Of a DNA stretch of 64,000 nucleotides, positions 1-9,011 are shown piece by piece. The notes beneath the pieces are model-generated. The model worked only from the letters and a program-made list of their open reading frames with translations. It was not told the origin of the DNA and did not search any database. The position numbers and the translations under genes are program-made. The DNA is from Vibrio sp. Hep-1b-8. Lineage in GTDB: Bacteria > Pseudomonadota > Gammaproteobacteria > Enterobacterales > Vibrionaceae. Within the stretch, counting starts at the first letter, position 1, and the number at the start of each line of letters is the position of its first letter. Location: the NCBI RefSeq assembly GCF_006124995.1, contig NZ_QEWN01000003.1:38299-102298 (forward strand), in the 5' to 3' direction.

Positions 1-290
1 TGTTCAGAGCGCGTGGTTGAGAAAAGGATTGAGTCTTTGTTCGTTAAAACCGTCCGATAAGAGCGCGCCCAAGGTTGTAGCGTCACCTGACTAAGTTCTA
101 TCGGCTCTCCAACCAGTTCGCTTGCGGCCAAAAGAATGTCGATCGAATAACCCGTTACCTGGCCGTCTTTTATGAAATTTGCTGGCGGGTAGGATTCGGT
201 ATAGAAAGATATTTCACGTAGATCGTCTTCAGCGAAACTCACACTAAAGAACACAAAATACGCGAAAATAACGCACACCAGTCGTCGCAT
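1..290 (-). CDS. Family 3 periplasmic substrate-binding protein (partial, 3' end off the window)
   Basis: The first 96 residues are present; the remainder lies left of base 1. The N-terminus is a Sec signal peptide (MRR, then a hydrophobic stretch ending SVSFA before EDD), followed by a pattern typical of SBP_bac_3 proteins: a beta strand with YTESYPPANF, then GQVTGYSIDILLAASE, then a segment containing QPWARSY. Such proteins bind amino acids or related solutes in the periplasm, or serve as stand-alone sensors. No transporter genes are visible beside it. The ATG at 288-290 is the only start giving a proper signal peptide. The substrate cannot be told. A second protein of this family lies at 23455-24198. 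Confidence 0.8.
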   Translation of the reverse strand, partial: MRRLVCVIFAYFVFFSVSFAEDDLREISFYTESYPPANFIKDGQVTGYSIDILLAASELVGEPIELSQVTLQPWARSYRTVLTNKDSILFSTTRSE

Positions 291-367
291 TGTGAATGCT
301 CCCTATCTTGCCCTTACTAACCTTAAAGTTAGTTTACAGCAGAGCAGTTCTAAAGGGAGAAGGTAAA

Positions 368-502
368 TTATATTAGCCCATTTCGGCTAAGACCCCTTTT
401 GACGCTAGTACACATCTTGCCAAAACGACGAACCTCATCGAACTGAGGTGTCACTCCGCGCCTGAGCGCAGATTCCCAATAAGTCAGCTCAGAATCAACC
501 AT
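368..502 (-). CDS. Possible small protein, 44 aa, unknown function
   Basis: An open frame beginning MVDSELTYWESALRRG and ending GLSRNGLI reads like a real soluble protein (mixed charged and hydrophobic residues, one cysteine). It remains open back to a TGA at 542-544, so it could be the remnant of a longer gene as easily as a small gene. There is no convincing ribosome binding site before the ATG. It lies just downstream of the amidotransferase terminator, so it would need its own promoter. Not recognised as any family. Confidence 0.3.
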   Translation of the reverse strand: MVDSELTYWESALRRGVTPQFDEVRRFGKMCTSVKRGLSRNGLI

Positions 503-551
503 TTCCAATAATTTCTTGGGACAACCAATACCTACAAAGTGTCAGTAAAAC

Positions 552-586
552 AAAAAAACCTACCAACTCCGAAAGTTGATAGGTTT
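552..586 (-). terminator. Rho-independent terminator of the transaminase-mmsA-amidotransferase operon
   Basis: Read on the minus strand, AACCTATCAACTTTCGGAG pairs with AGTTGGTAGGTT around a short loop, followed by a run of seven T (plus-strand A at 552-558). It lies about 25 bp past the stop codon of the amidotransferase gene. Confidence 0.85.
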
Positions 587-610
587 TTAGGTTACGACTA
601 AGACGTAAAG

Positions 611-1351
611 TTATAGCACTTTATGCAGCTTATGAGTCCGCTCTGCTTGCTCCGCCATGGTTAGGAACGAATCAATCCAGTGGAGAATCAGTGCCGAATC
701 TTGTGGTTGTTCCAGTTGACGCAAAGCTTCATCAGCCTTTTTAGTACCAATGATTTCGCGACGCTTTTCAACCAGCTTGCCAGTGAACTCATTACTAAAC
801 TCAGGGTGCCCTTGCACAGTAAAAATGTGGTTGTCTTTCACCAGCATAAAATTAGGACAAAAATCATTACCTGCGATAACCTTAACACCTTTAGGAACTA
901 TCACCACTTGGTCCTGATGACTGACCAGCATACGCACGCTATCCATGGATAGGTTCATCCACTTCTTCTGCGCGTTTACATTGACAGGGTAACTACCCAG
1001 TCCCCAGCCTTTTTCAGACTTCATCACTGTGCCACCGAGTGCTCTAGCAATAACCTGATGACCAAAACAGATACCGACTAATGGTCGACGAACAGCCTCA
1101 CACCGTCGAATCCACTCCATGAGACCAAGGATCCAAGCATCGTCATCATAAGCATTGTGAACACTACCTGTAATGATAAAACCGTGGCATTCGTCAAGGC
1201 ACGGCAGCCCCCCCTGAGTTGCATCAAAATCAACAAACTCAAACTGATTGTTCACTTCATGGAGAGAAGCGGCAATCATATCGAAGTACTGACCGTAGAG
1301 GTCTGACAACGGTGGGGCTACGTGCCCACAAGTAATGATTCCTATCTTCAT
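611..1351 (-). CDS. Class I glutamine amidotransferase-like hydrolase (candidate gamma-glutamyl hydrolase of polyamine catabolism)
   Basis: 246 aa, single GATase-1 domain of the stand-alone type related to the GuaA glutaminase domain. The nucleophile elbow GICFGHQ puts the catalytic Cys at about residue 95, and QGHPEF supplies His and Glu at about 182 and 184, so the triad is intact. It is the third gene of a packed operon (8-bp gap after mmsA) inside a gamma-glutamylpolyamine gene cluster. A role analogous to PuuD, releasing glutamate from gamma-glutamyl intermediates, fits the context but is an inference: E. coli PuuD belongs to the related but distinct peptidase C26 group. An AGGT ribosome binding site stands 6 bp before the ATG. 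Confidence 0.8.
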   Translation of the reverse strand: MKIGIITCGHVAPPLSDLYGQYFDMIAASLHEVNNQFEFVDFDATQGGLPCLDECHGFIITGSVHNAYDDDAWILGLMEWIRRCEAVRRPLVGICFGHQVIARALGGTVMKSEKGWGLGSYPVNVNAQKKWMNLSMDSVRMLVSHQDQVVIVPKGVKVIAGNDFCPNFMLVKDNHIFTVQGHPEFSNEFTGKLVEKRREIIGTKKADEALRQLEQPQDSALILHWIDSFLTMAEQAERTHKLHKVL

Positions 1352-1358
1352 TGTTCAC

Positions 1359-2855
1359 CTATTTCATGGTTGGCATAACAAATTCACTATCCCTTTGACC
1401 TCTAGGCCAACGTGCTGTCACAGTCTTCATACGTGTGTAGAAACGTACGCCATCATTGCCGTGAACGTTGAGTGGTCCAAAGATTGAACGCTTCCAGCCA
1501 CCAAAACTATGGAACGCCATTGGCACTGGAATTGGAACATTTACACCTACCATGCCAATTTCAATCTGTTCTGTAAAGTTTCTCGCCGTATCGCCATCAC
1601 GAGTAAAGATCGCTGTCCCGTTTCCAAACTCATGTTGGTTAATCATATTAACGGCATGCTGGTAATCATCGGCTCGCACTACTGAAAGAACGGGACCAAA
1701 GATCTCTTCTTTATAGATGGTCATGTCTTCCGTCACGTTGTCAAATAGCGTACCACCGACGAAGTAACCAGGAGAACCGGCATCAAAGTTACGCCCATCA
1801 ACAACCAGTGTCGCGCCTTGATCTACACCTGACTGAATGTAGTCAACCACTTTATTTTTGTGTGGCTCACTGACCAAAGGACCCATTTCATTTTCAGGTG
1901 TTACACCAATACCTGGGCCAACGCGTAGCGCCTCAACCTTCTGTTTAAGTTTTTCGACTAAGCGATCTGCAACCTCATCACCCACCGCTACGGCAACCGA
2001 AATTGCCATACAACGTTCACCTGCCGCACCATATGCCGCGCCCATAATCGCGTTTACAGCCTGATCTAAATCAGCATCTGGCATCACAACTAAGTGGTTT
2101 TTCGCGCCACCTAGCGCCTGAACGCGTTTACCATTTGCACTACCTTTTGCATAAATCGCTTCAGCAATCGGCGTTGAACCGACAAAACTCACCGCTGCAA
2201 CATCAGGTGATTCAAGTAGCGCATCAACGACTTCTTTGTCGCCTTGGACAACATTAAATACACCGTCTGGTAGACCTGCCTGTTTGAGAAGATCCGCCAA
2301 CACCATTGCTGCACTCGGATCTTTTTCTGACGGTTTTAAGATAAAGCTGTTACCGCAAGCCAACGCGACCGGAATCATCCAAAGCGGAACCATAACTGGG
2401 AAATTAAAAGGGGTGATACCAACACAAACACCCACTGGCTGCATCATTGAATAACTGTCAATTTCACGACCAACATTAAGTGAGTGTTCACCTTTCAACA
2501 GGTGCGGAATACCACATGAGAACTCAACAACTTCGAGACCTCGAGTCAGTTCACCCAGTGCATCGCTGTGCACTTTTCCATGTTCTTGCGTGATCAAGGT
2601 CGCCAAGCTATCTGCGTTGTCTTCTAATAGCTGCTTAAACTTAAACATCACTCGCGCACGCTGGAGTGGCGGTGTCGCTTGCCATTCAACCTGTGCCTTT
2701 TTCGCTATTTGAACCACCTCTTCAGCTTCTTGGGCTGTAGATAGCTGCACTTGACCACGTCGCTCTCCCGTCGCCGGATTAAAAAGATCCGCGCTACGAG
2801 TGCTTTTACTTTCAACTACCGATCCATTTATAAAGTTTGAAACTAAAATCGACAT
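1359..2855 (-). CDS. mmsA: CoA-acylating methylmalonate/malonate-semialdehyde dehydrogenase
   Basis: 498 aa, full length for the MmsA/IolA branch of the aldehyde dehydrogenase superfamily. These enzymes oxidise malonate or methylmalonate semialdehyde with NAD and coenzyme A to acetyl- or propionyl-CoA and CO2. The catalytic cysteine is in GERCMA (about residue 282). The motif GGAKNH has Asn where hydrolytic ALDHs have the general-base Glu, the hallmark of the CoA-acylating group. It lies 2 bp after an omega-amino acid:pyruvate transaminase gene, so the pair makes a complete route beta-alanine to malonate semialdehyde to acetyl-CoA. Beta-alanine is a product of spermidine degradation, which explains its presence in this island. 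Confidence 0.93.
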   Translation of the reverse strand: MSILVSNFINGSVVESKSTRSADLFNPATGERRGQVQLSTAQEAEEVVQIAKKAQVEWQATPPLQRARVMFKFKQLLEDNADSLATLITQEHGKVHSDALGELTRGLEVVEFSCGIPHLLKGEHSLNVGREIDSYSMMQPVGVCVGITPFNFPVMVPLWMIPVALACGNSFILKPSEKDPSAAMVLADLLKQAGLPDGVFNVVQGDKEVVDALLESPDVAAVSFVGSTPIAEAIYAKGSANGKRVQALGGAKNHLVVMPDADLDQAVNAIMGAAYGAAGERCMAISVAVAVGDEVADRLVEKLKQKVEALRVGPGIGVTPENEMGPLVSEPHKNKVVDYIQSGVDQGATLVVDGRNFDAGSPGYFVGGTLFDNVTEDMTIYKEEIFGPVLSVVRADDYQHAVNMINQHEFGNGTAIFTRDGDTARNFTEQIEIGMVGVNVPIPVPMAFHSFGGWKRSIFGPLNVHGNDGVRFYTRMKTVTARWPRGQRDSEFVMPTMK

Positions 2856-2857
2856 AA

Positions 2858-4189
2858 TTATTCCTTGTATTCAATCGTGCTCAGCACATCACTTAAGATA
2901 TTAAACAGTTCATCAATATGGTGTTTCTCGATAATCAGTGGTGGCGACAGGGCAATGATATCCCCTGTGACACGAATCAACGCACCCTTCTCGTAACACG
3001 CTTGGAAAACTTGGAACGCTCGCGAACCCGGCTTTCCGGCAATGCTCGATAACTCAATACCAGCAACCAATCCATAGTTTCTCAGGTCAATAACATGCGG
3101 TAGCCCTTTTAGGCTATGCACTGCATCTTCCCAGTATTGGGAAAGTTCTGAAGCGCGAGTATATAAACTCTCTTGACGATAGATATTAAGCGTCGCTAAT
3201 CCCGCTGCGGCAGCCACTGGATGACCTGAATAGGTGTAACCGTGGAACAACTCTATCGCCTGACTCTCTGGGCTTACCATCGCATCGTAGATTTCATCAC
3301 GAACAAATACTGCGCCCATAGGAATTGCACCATTGGTTAATCCCTTAGCACTGGTGATGATATCTGGAATCACATCGAATTCTTGTGCAGCAAATGGACT
3401 ACCAAGGCGACCAAAGCCAGTAATTACCTCATCAAAAATGAGTAAGATACCGTGCTGGGTACAGATCTCTCTTAGCTTTTTCAAATAGCCTTTTGGCGGC
3501 AAGATAACCCCAGTGGAGCCTGCGATTGGTTCTACGATCACAGCGGCGATATTGCTCGCATCGTGAAGCGTGACAATATTTTGCAAGCTTTCTGCCCAAC
3601 CCGGATCATATTCTGGCAGACCACGGCTAAACCCACTGTGTTCAATACTGAGTGTATGAGGAAGATGGTCTACGCCAGTCAGAAGGCTACCGAAGGTTTT
3701 GCGGTTATTGACGATTCCCCCCACGGAAATACCACCAAATCCTACCCCGTGATAGCCTCGTTCACGTCCAATCAGTCGCGTTCGCGTCCCTTGACCAATT
3801 GTACGTTGGTATGCCAAAGCTATTTTCAATGCGGTATCGACGGATTCCGAGCCTGAGTTAGTAAAAAAGACTTTGCTCAGCCCCGCTGGCGCTATCTCCG
3901 CAAGCTCTTCAGCAAACTGAAATGGCAACGGGTGGCCCATCTGAAATGTCGGCGCAAAATCTAGGTTGTGGATTTGCTGACTCACGGCTTCGCTGATCTC
4001 TCTGCGTCCATGTCCTGCATTACAACACCATAGCCCTGCTGTACCGTCGAGCACTTTGCGGTTGTCGTCTGTGCGGTAGTACATCCCCTCAGCTGACACC
4101 ATCATCCGTGGTGATTGTTTAAACTGCGAGTTGGCGGTAAACGGCATCCAAAATGCGTCTAAGTTGTGTGTTTTTGCGAGATCCTGCAT
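2858..4189 (-). CDS. Omega-amino acid (beta-alanine):pyruvate transaminase
   Basis: 443 aa, class III PLP-dependent aminotransferase. The PLP lysine is in SAKGLTNGA (about residue 282), the cofactor-binding IFDEVITGFGRLG motif precedes it, and the N-terminal FWMPFTANSQFK and GLWCCNAGHGR patterns are those of beta-alanine:pyruvate transaminases. It transfers the amino group of beta-alanine or related omega-amino acids to pyruvate. The start chosen is the ATG at 4187-4189, because a GAGG ribosome binding site (4198-4201) sits 8 bp upstream; the longer frame starts only with TTG at 4207. First gene of a three-gene operon with mmsA and the amidotransferase. Confidence 0.9.
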   Translation of the reverse strand: MQDLAKTHNLDAFWMPFTANSQFKQSPRMMVSAEGMYYRTDDNRKVLDGTAGLWCCNAGHGRREISEAVSQQIHNLDFAPTFQMGHPLPFQFAEELAEIAPAGLSKVFFTNSGSESVDTALKIALAYQRTIGQGTRTRLIGRERGYHGVGFGGISVGGIVNNRKTFGSLLTGVDHLPHTLSIEHSGFSRGLPEYDPGWAESLQNIVTLHDASNIAAVIVEPIAGSTGVILPPKGYLKKLREICTQHGILLIFDEVITGFGRLGSPFAAQEFDVIPDIITSAKGLTNGAIPMGAVFVRDEIYDAMVSPESQAIELFHGYTYSGHPVAAAAGLATLNIYRQESLYTRASELSQYWEDAVHSLKGLPHVIDLRNYGLVAGIELSSIAGKPGSRAFQVFQACYEKGALIRVTGDIIALSPPLIIEKHHIDELFNILSDVLSTIEYKE

Positions 4190-4433
4190 GTGCATTTCCT
4201 CAATCAATGACTAAGAGTTTGTTGTCTGTGATATCGATCAAGGCGTTTTTTTTAATAAACGCCTAACCATAATGTTAAAACCATGTTATAAAATACTTAA
4301 CAAAAACGACTATAGCTTGGAAATTTACGCCATGCAATGTTTAAATTTTAAACGTTACGGGTTAAATATGATGAAATAAACATCAAAGCGTGTTTAATTT
4401 AATAATCACAGATGTTTTAGGAGGATTCATATC
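4190..4433. promoter_or_regulatory. Divergent promoter region, transaminase operon / XRE regulator
   Basis: AT-rich region between divergent transcription units. It contains a perfect 15-bp palindrome GTTTAAATTTTAAAC (about 4339-4353) and the 10-mer GATATCGATC at 4230-4239; GATATCGAT recurs at 12724-12732 before the spuC-like gene. Either could be an operator for the adjacent PuuR-like regulator. This is inference from symmetry and position only; neither matches a motif I know for PuuR with certainty. Confidence 0.4.
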
Positions 4434-4982
4434 ATGGATACAGAAATCGGCACTCGATTTAGAGCTTTACGCGAGAAAGCCGGATTATCTCAACGCGAGT
4501 TGGCAAAGCGTGCTGGAGTAACAAATGGCTTCATCTCTCAAATAGAGAGTAACGCGGTCAGCCCATCCGTCGCCTCTTTGAGCAAGTTACTGAGTAAGAT
4601 ACCAACCTCTATGGCGGAGTTTTTCGCTATAGACGATCCACAACCTGAACAGTTTTACACTCGCAAAGAGGAACAACCAGAAATTGGCCAAGGAGAAATT
4701 AGTTATCGACAAGTCGGACATTTCCACGGTGATCGTCATATAGGTATGCTGAGAGAAACTCTCAAACCGAATGCTGACACCGGTGAGGAAATGCTCACTC
4801 ATGAAGGACAAGAGTGTGGTGTCATCGTTCAGGGTCAACTTGAGCTTACCGTCGATCTCAATACCGTTACCCTCCATGTAGGGGATGGATACTACTTTGA
4901 TAGCACCCGTCCTCACCGTTTTAGAAACACGGCTGAAGAAGACTGCGTCATTATTAGCGCGAATTCACCAGCAAGCTTTTAA
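4434..4982 (+). CDS. XRE-family regulator with C-terminal cupin domain, PuuR-like (copy 1)
   Basis: 182 aa. Residues 1-60 form an HTH_3 DNA-binding domain (RELAKRAGVTNGFISQIE is the helix-turn-helix). Residues about 105-180 form a small cupin (EEMLTHEGQECGVIVQGQ and YYFDSTRPHRFRN), which in PuuR-type repressors senses putrescine or a related ligand. It is followed 15 bp later by the puuC-like gene and is divergent from the beta-alanine operon, so it probably controls both. A strong AGGAGG site precedes the ATG. A paralogue lies at 6584-7126; the two are alike in length and layout but clearly diverged. Confidence 0.88.
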   Translation: MDTEIGTRFRALREKAGLSQRELAKRAGVTNGFISQIESNAVSPSVASLSKLLSKIPTSMAEFFAIDDPQPEQFYTRKEEQPEIGQGEISYRQVGHFHGDRHIGMLRETLKPNADTGEEMLTHEGQECGVIVQGQLELTVDLNTVTLHVGDGYYFDSTRPHRFRNTAEEDCVIISANSPASF

Positions 4983-4997
4983 GGATAAGGCAATAAT

Positions 4998-6485
4998 ATG
5001 GATACTATGTACTGGCAGAACAAGGCAGAGACGATCAAGTTTTCGACTCAGGCGTTTATCAATGGACAGCTACAAGACGCAAAAAGTGGTGATACATTTG
5101 AGATCATCAACCCTGCAACCGGCCGTGTTCTCGCCTCTGTGGCACGATGTGATCAACAGGATGTCGACCTCGCCGTCGCAGTTGCACGCCAAACTTTCGA
5201 AAGTCGTGTATGGGCAGGGCTTGCACCAGCGGAAAGAAAGGCCATCCTTTTAAACTATGCTAACGAAATCGACGCTCACCAACAGCAGTTTGCTCTTTTA
5301 GAGTCACTGGACATGGGGAAACCAATTGGTGATGCTATCGGTTACGATGCGCCTGCGACAGCTCGCTGTATTGCATGGAATGCAGAAGCCATTGATAAAA
5401 TGTATGACGAAGTTGCCCCTGTAACAGAAGGCGCGCTCGCTCTCGTGACCAGAGAAGCACTTGGTGTCGTCGCTGCTATTGTTCCTTGGAACTTCCCGAC
5501 AGTGATGGCCGCATGGAAAATCGGTCCCGCTCTAGCAACGGGCAACTCCGTCATCATTAAGCCTTCAGAGAAATCGCCACTGACGGCGATCTTACTCGCT
5601 GAGCTTGCCAAAAAAGCAGGCATCCCTGATGGCGTGTTACAAGTCTTACCAGGCTTTGGACATGAAGCAGGCCAAGCGCTTGCACTGCACAACGATGTCG
5701 ACTGCATCACCTTTACGGGTTCGACCGCTGTTGGTAAGAAGTTACTTGCATTTGCAGGTCAATCAAACCTTAAACGCGCCTTTATGGAGTGTGGTGGTAA
5801 GAGTCCTCATATTGTCAACCACGATGTTAAGAACCTTGCTAAGGCTGCGGCGACTGCCGTTTCTGCCATTTGTTACAACCAAGGGGAAGTGTGTACTGCT
5901 GGGTCCCGTTTATTGGTTCATTCTTCCATCAAGGATCAATTCATCGAACTGCTGCTCGAAAACGTCAAGAATTGGCAACCAGGCGACCCCCTATCAGAAA
6001 CGACCCGTGTGGGCGCAATTGTCGATGAATCTCAGTTCAAACGTGTTCTAGAGTATGTCGACATCGGTCAACAAGAGGGGGCGAAATTGATCAGTGGTGG
6101 TCAGCCAGTGCGTCAGGAAACGGGGGGCTACTTTATCCAACCAGCGATTTTTACAGAAGTCACTCGTGATATGCGCATTTTCCAAGAAGAAATTTTTGGC
6201 CCCGTTTTGTGTGTCTCGACGTTCGACACGATAGAAGAAGCCATTGAGCTCGCCAACGACAGCGACTACGGTCTCGCAGCCGGTATCTGGACTGCCGATA
6301 TTTCAACCGCTGTACGCTGCTCAAGAGCACTTCGTGCGGGTACCGTATTCGTCAACAACTGGGATGGCGGTGATATGACAATGCCATTTGGCGGCTATAA
6401 ACAGAGCGGTAACGGCCGTGACAAATCACTTCATGCACTCGATAAATACACCGAAATGAAGTCGACATGGATAGAGTTGGATTAA
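4998..6485 (+). CDS. puuC: Gamma-glutamyl-gamma-aminobutyraldehyde dehydrogenase
   Basis: 495 aa, hydrolytic NAD(P)-dependent aldehyde dehydrogenase. The catalytic Cys is in GEVCTAGSR (about residue 299), the general base Glu in MECGGKSP (about 264), and the Rossmann motif is FTGSTAVGK. The N-terminal start and the C-terminal tail matching PuuC-type enzymes place it with the polyamine-pathway ALDHs, which oxidise gamma-glutamyl-gamma-aminobutyraldehyde; several also oxidise 3-aminopropanal to beta-alanine, which would feed the neighbouring transaminase/MmsA route. It is co-transcribed with the upstream PuuR-like gene (15-bp gap). Confidence 0.9.
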   Translation: MDTMYWQNKAETIKFSTQAFINGQLQDAKSGDTFEIINPATGRVLASVARCDQQDVDLAVAVARQTFESRVWAGLAPAERKAILLNYANEIDAHQQQFALLESLDMGKPIGDAIGYDAPATARCIAWNAEAIDKMYDEVAPVTEGALALVTREALGVVAAIVPWNFPTVMAAWKIGPALATGNSVIIKPSEKSPLTAILLAELAKKAGIPDGVLQVLPGFGHEAGQALALHNDVDCITFTGSTAVGKKLLAFAGQSNLKRAFMECGGKSPHIVNHDVKNLAKAAATAVSAICYNQGEVCTAGSRLLVHSSIKDQFIELLLENVKNWQPGDPLSETTRVGAIVDESQFKRVLEYVDIGQQEGAKLISGGQPVRQETGGYFIQPAIFTEVTRDMRIFQEEIFGPVLCVSTFDTIEEAIELANDSDYGLAAGIWTADISTAVRCSRALRAGTVFVNNWDGGDMTMPFGGYKQSGNGRDKSLHALDKYTEMKSTWIELD

Positions 6486-6511
6486 CGCGAGCCGTCTCTA
6501 GAATGACAAAG

Positions 6512-6542
6512 CCTGTGATACCTTTTTCAAGGGTATCACAGG
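6512..6542. terminator. Hairpin between convergent genes
   Basis: Perfect 11-bp inverted repeat CCTGTGATACC / GGTATCACAGG with a 9-nt loop, located between the convergent puuC and second XRE genes. There is no clear T-run on either side, so it is a likely but atypical bidirectional terminator. Confidence 0.5.
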
Positions 6543-6583
6543 ACAATCATGAGGTTCGGTTGAGTAGAAATATAGAAATGGCT

Positions 6584-7126
6584 TTAGAAAGTGGGTGGCG
6601 TAGCCGCACTAATCAGTTCACATTCAACTTTGCCTCGGTTTCTAAAACGATGAGGCTTCTTGGTTTCAAAGTAGTAAGAGTCGCCTGCTTTAAGCAGTTG
6701 CGTCTTACTTCCGACAGTTATTTCAATTTCACCACTAATGATTATCCCGCCCTCTTCACCATCATGCTGCAAGAAGTCCGGTCCAGTATCCGTACCCGGT
6801 GGATAAAACTCACGCAGAATAGCCAGCTGCCTGCCCTCACGTTTAGCGCCTACCAACAGCATCTTTATTTTGCCATCACCTAAATCAGCCATTTGATCGA
6901 CGGTGAAGAAGATATCGTCTTTCGCTTCAATTTCAATGGTAAAAAACTCCCCCATTGAAATAGGAATCGCATCAAGGATTTTCTTCAAGGAACCGACAGA
7001 CGGGTTAACGAGGTTCTGCTCAATCTGGGAAATCATTGAGTTGGTGACACCGCTGCGCTTTGCAAGCTCTCTCTGAGACAGTCCGCGCATCGTTCTTATT
7101 GTTTTGAGTTGTTTACCAACATCCAT
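6584..7126 (-). CDS. XRE-family regulator with C-terminal cupin domain, PuuR-like (copy 2)
   Basis: 180 aa with the same architecture as the protein at 4434-4982: an HTH_3 domain (RELAKRSGVTNSMISQIEQN, residues 19-38) and a C-terminal cupin (FLQHDGEEGGIIISGE; YYFETKKPHRFRNRG). This copy lies next to the potFGHI genes and points the same way, but a terminator separates it from them. Having two PuuR-like repressors in one island suggests separate sensing of different polyamines or pathway intermediates, or of import versus catabolism. Which of the two is the orthologue of E. coli PuuR cannot be settled by eye. Confidence 0.87.
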   Translation of the reverse strand: MDVGKQLKTIRTMRGLSQRELAKRSGVTNSMISQIEQNLVNPSVGSLKKILDAIPISMGEFFTIEIEAKDDIFFTVDQMADLGDGKIKMLLVGAKREGRQLAILREFYPPGTDTGPDFLQHDGEEGGIIISGEIEITVGSKTQLLKAGDSYYFETKKPHRFRNRGKVECELISAATPPTF

Positions 7127-7212
7127 GGCCTATCCTCTGAAAAAGTCATTGCAACACTAATGATACAAATTGATTATCACTACGCAAAATTAAGCCAACA
7201 ATTATAAATAAA

Positions 7213-7241
7213 GGTGATGGCATAGCAAGCTATACCACACC
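7213..7241 (-). terminator. Terminator of the potFGHI operon
   Basis: Minus-strand stem GGTGTGGTATAGC with GCTATGCCATCACC (one bulge, one wobble pair, TT loop), followed by TTTATTTATAAT. It lies just past the potI stop codon. Confidence 0.7.
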
Positions 7242-7254
7242 ACCTTGAACAGCA

Positions 7255-8097
7255 CTATTGAGCAGCAAGTTTCATCTCAAGTTGCCGACGTTTTTCTGCT
7301 TTCGCCATCACCCACCAAGCGACAAAGGTCGCACACGCTACCGCCAATATGATGAGGGTCGCTAGAGCATTGATTTTCGGGCTGACCCCTAAACGAACGC
7401 TAGAGAACACCACCATAGGTAAGGTTGTAGCACTTGGCCCCGAAACAAAACTCGCAATAACTAAATCATCCAATGACAATGTGAATGCCAGTAACCATCC
7501 AGCGAGAATTGCTGGTGCGATAGTGGGTAAGGTGATTTGGAAGAAGACTTTCCAAGGCGGCGCGCCAAGATCCATCGCCGCCTCCTCAATCGATCGATCC
7601 ACTTCTTGTAGACGAGAACTGACTACAACGGTGACATAAGCCGTACAAAAAGTCACATGCGCTATCCATATCGTCAACATGCCTCGCTGTGAGAAGATGT
7701 CGAACACTTGCCCTAGCGCTATAAAGAGCAATAGCAAGGATAAGCCGGTAATCACCTCTGGCATAACCAGTGGAGCGGTGATCATAAAGGCAAAACCGGT
7801 TTCACCTCTGAACTTACCAAACCGGTTTAAGACAAAAGCAGCGATAGTACCAAGCACAACAGCTGCACTGGCTGACAAGAAACCGATCATCAGGCTCAGT
7901 TTAACCCCTCCCATCAATAGGTCATCTTCGAGAAGCTCAAAGTACCATTTGATTGAGAAACCTGACCAAACCGTTACCAATCTGTTTTCGTTAAACGAGT
8001 AAATAATGAGGATTAGAATCGGTAGGTATAGAAACGTAAGACCTGCCGCGAGTATCGCCCACTTCCATTTGGTTTTATATACAGGAATCGCATCCAT
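7255..8097 (-). CDS. potI: Putrescine/polyamine ABC transporter permease
   Basis: 280 aa, inner-membrane permease of the binding-protein-dependent type with six predicted membrane segments. The cytoplasmic EAA-loop motif EEAAMDLGAPPWKVFFQITLP, which contacts the ATPase, is complete. Together with PotH it forms the channel of a PotFGHI-type importer. The start overlaps the potH stop by one base (translational coupling). It is the last gene of potF-potG-potH-potI. The PotI assignment rests on gene order and the N-terminal pattern. Confidence 0.92.
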   Translation of the reverse strand: MDAIPVYKTKWKWAILAAGLTFLYLPILILIIYSFNENRLVTVWSGFSIKWYFELLEDDLLMGGVKLSLMIGFLSASAAVVLGTIAAFVLNRFGKFRGETGFAFMITAPLVMPEVITGLSLLLLFIALGQVFDIFSQRGMLTIWIAHVTFCTAYVTVVVSSRLQEVDRSIEEAAMDLGAPPWKVFFQITLPTIAPAILAGWLLAFTLSLDDLVIASFVSGPSATTLPMVVFSSVRLGVSPKINALATLIILAVACATFVAWWVMAKAEKRRQLEMKLAAQ

Positions 8098-9011
8098 TAG
8101 TTTGCCTCCAACTCACGTTTCTGATAACGGTGGAACCACAGTATCGGAATCATTAACAGTAACAACATGACAATAGCCACTGCTGACGCCACGGGCCAAT
8201 CTCGGTTATTGAAAAACTCTTGCCACAAAACTTTACCAATCAATATCGAATCAGGCCCACCAAGGAGCTCAGGGATAACGAACTCACCCACAGCAGGAAT
8301 AAACACTAACATCGAGCCAGCAATGATCCCCGCACGAGTGAGTGGGACAAGAATGCTAAATAGGGTCGTGTATGGCTTCGCACCTAAATCACTAGACGCT
8401 TCGATCAACGAATAGTCGACGCGCATTAAAGCGGTATAGATAGGCAAAACCATGAAAGGTAGGTAGGTGTAAACAATCCCTATGTAAACGGCAGCATCGG
8501 TATGAAGTATTTTTAATGGCTCGTCAATGGCTCCTAACGACAGCAGGACATTGTTAAGCAATCCATTATTTTTGAGGATGCCTATCCACGCATAAACTCG
8601 AATCAAGAAACTGGTCCATGACGGTAGAATGATTAGCATCAGTAAGATGTTTCGAGTCGCAGGTGTTGAGTGAACAATCGCCCAAGCGATCGGGAAACCA
8701 ATCAACAAACATAAAGCGGTCGACACTAGTGCGATGCGAATCGATTCTAGATATGACGAGATATAGAGATCATCTTCCACCAGATACTGATAGTTGCCGA
8801 TGTTGAGCAACAGTTGTATTTGCTGCTCCGCATAGCTCCATAGCTCACTGTATGGCGGGATAGCAATTTGTGCTTCGGCGAAACTGATTTTGAACACAAT
8901 AAGAAAAGGTAGCAGGAAAAACAGCAATAACCACCCATAGGGTACCGATAGTAATAGACACTTCGGCGTCGGAACCACACGCCAGAAGTTCAATTTGGCA
9001 TGAGTTTTCAT
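8097..9011 (-). CDS. potH: Putrescine/polyamine ABC transporter permease
   Basis: 304 aa permease with about six membrane helices; the first follows a cytoplasmic stretch of about 25 residues. The EAA loop (IEASSDLGAKPYTTLFSILVP, about residues 203-223) is intact. It pairs with PotI in the polyamine importer. The ATG overlaps the potG stop by 4 bp, and potI overlaps its own stop, so G-H-I are translationally coupled. Confidence 0.92.
   Translation of the reverse strand: MKTHAKLNFWRVVPTPKCLLLSVPYGWLLLFFLLPFLIVFKISFAEAQIAIPPYSELWSYAEQQIQLLLNIGNYQYLVEDDLYISSYLESIRIALVSTALCLLIGFPIAWAIVHSTPATRNILLMLIILPSWTSFLIRVYAWIGILKNNGLLNNVLLSLGAIDEPLKILHTDAAVYIGIVYTYLPFMVLPIYTALMRVDYSLIEASSDLGAKPYTTLFSILVPLTRAGIIAGSMLVFIPAVGEFVIPELLGGPDSILIGKVLWQEFFNNRDWPVASAVAIVMLLLLMIPILWFHRYQKRELEAN

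Larger units (their letters stand above)
291..610. other. 320-bp intergenic region
   Basis: Holds the promoter region of the minus-strand binding-protein gene (roughly 291-367), a short minus-strand open frame (368-502, listed separately) and the terminator of the amidotransferase operon (552-586). Nothing else is recognised. Confidence 0.6.
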
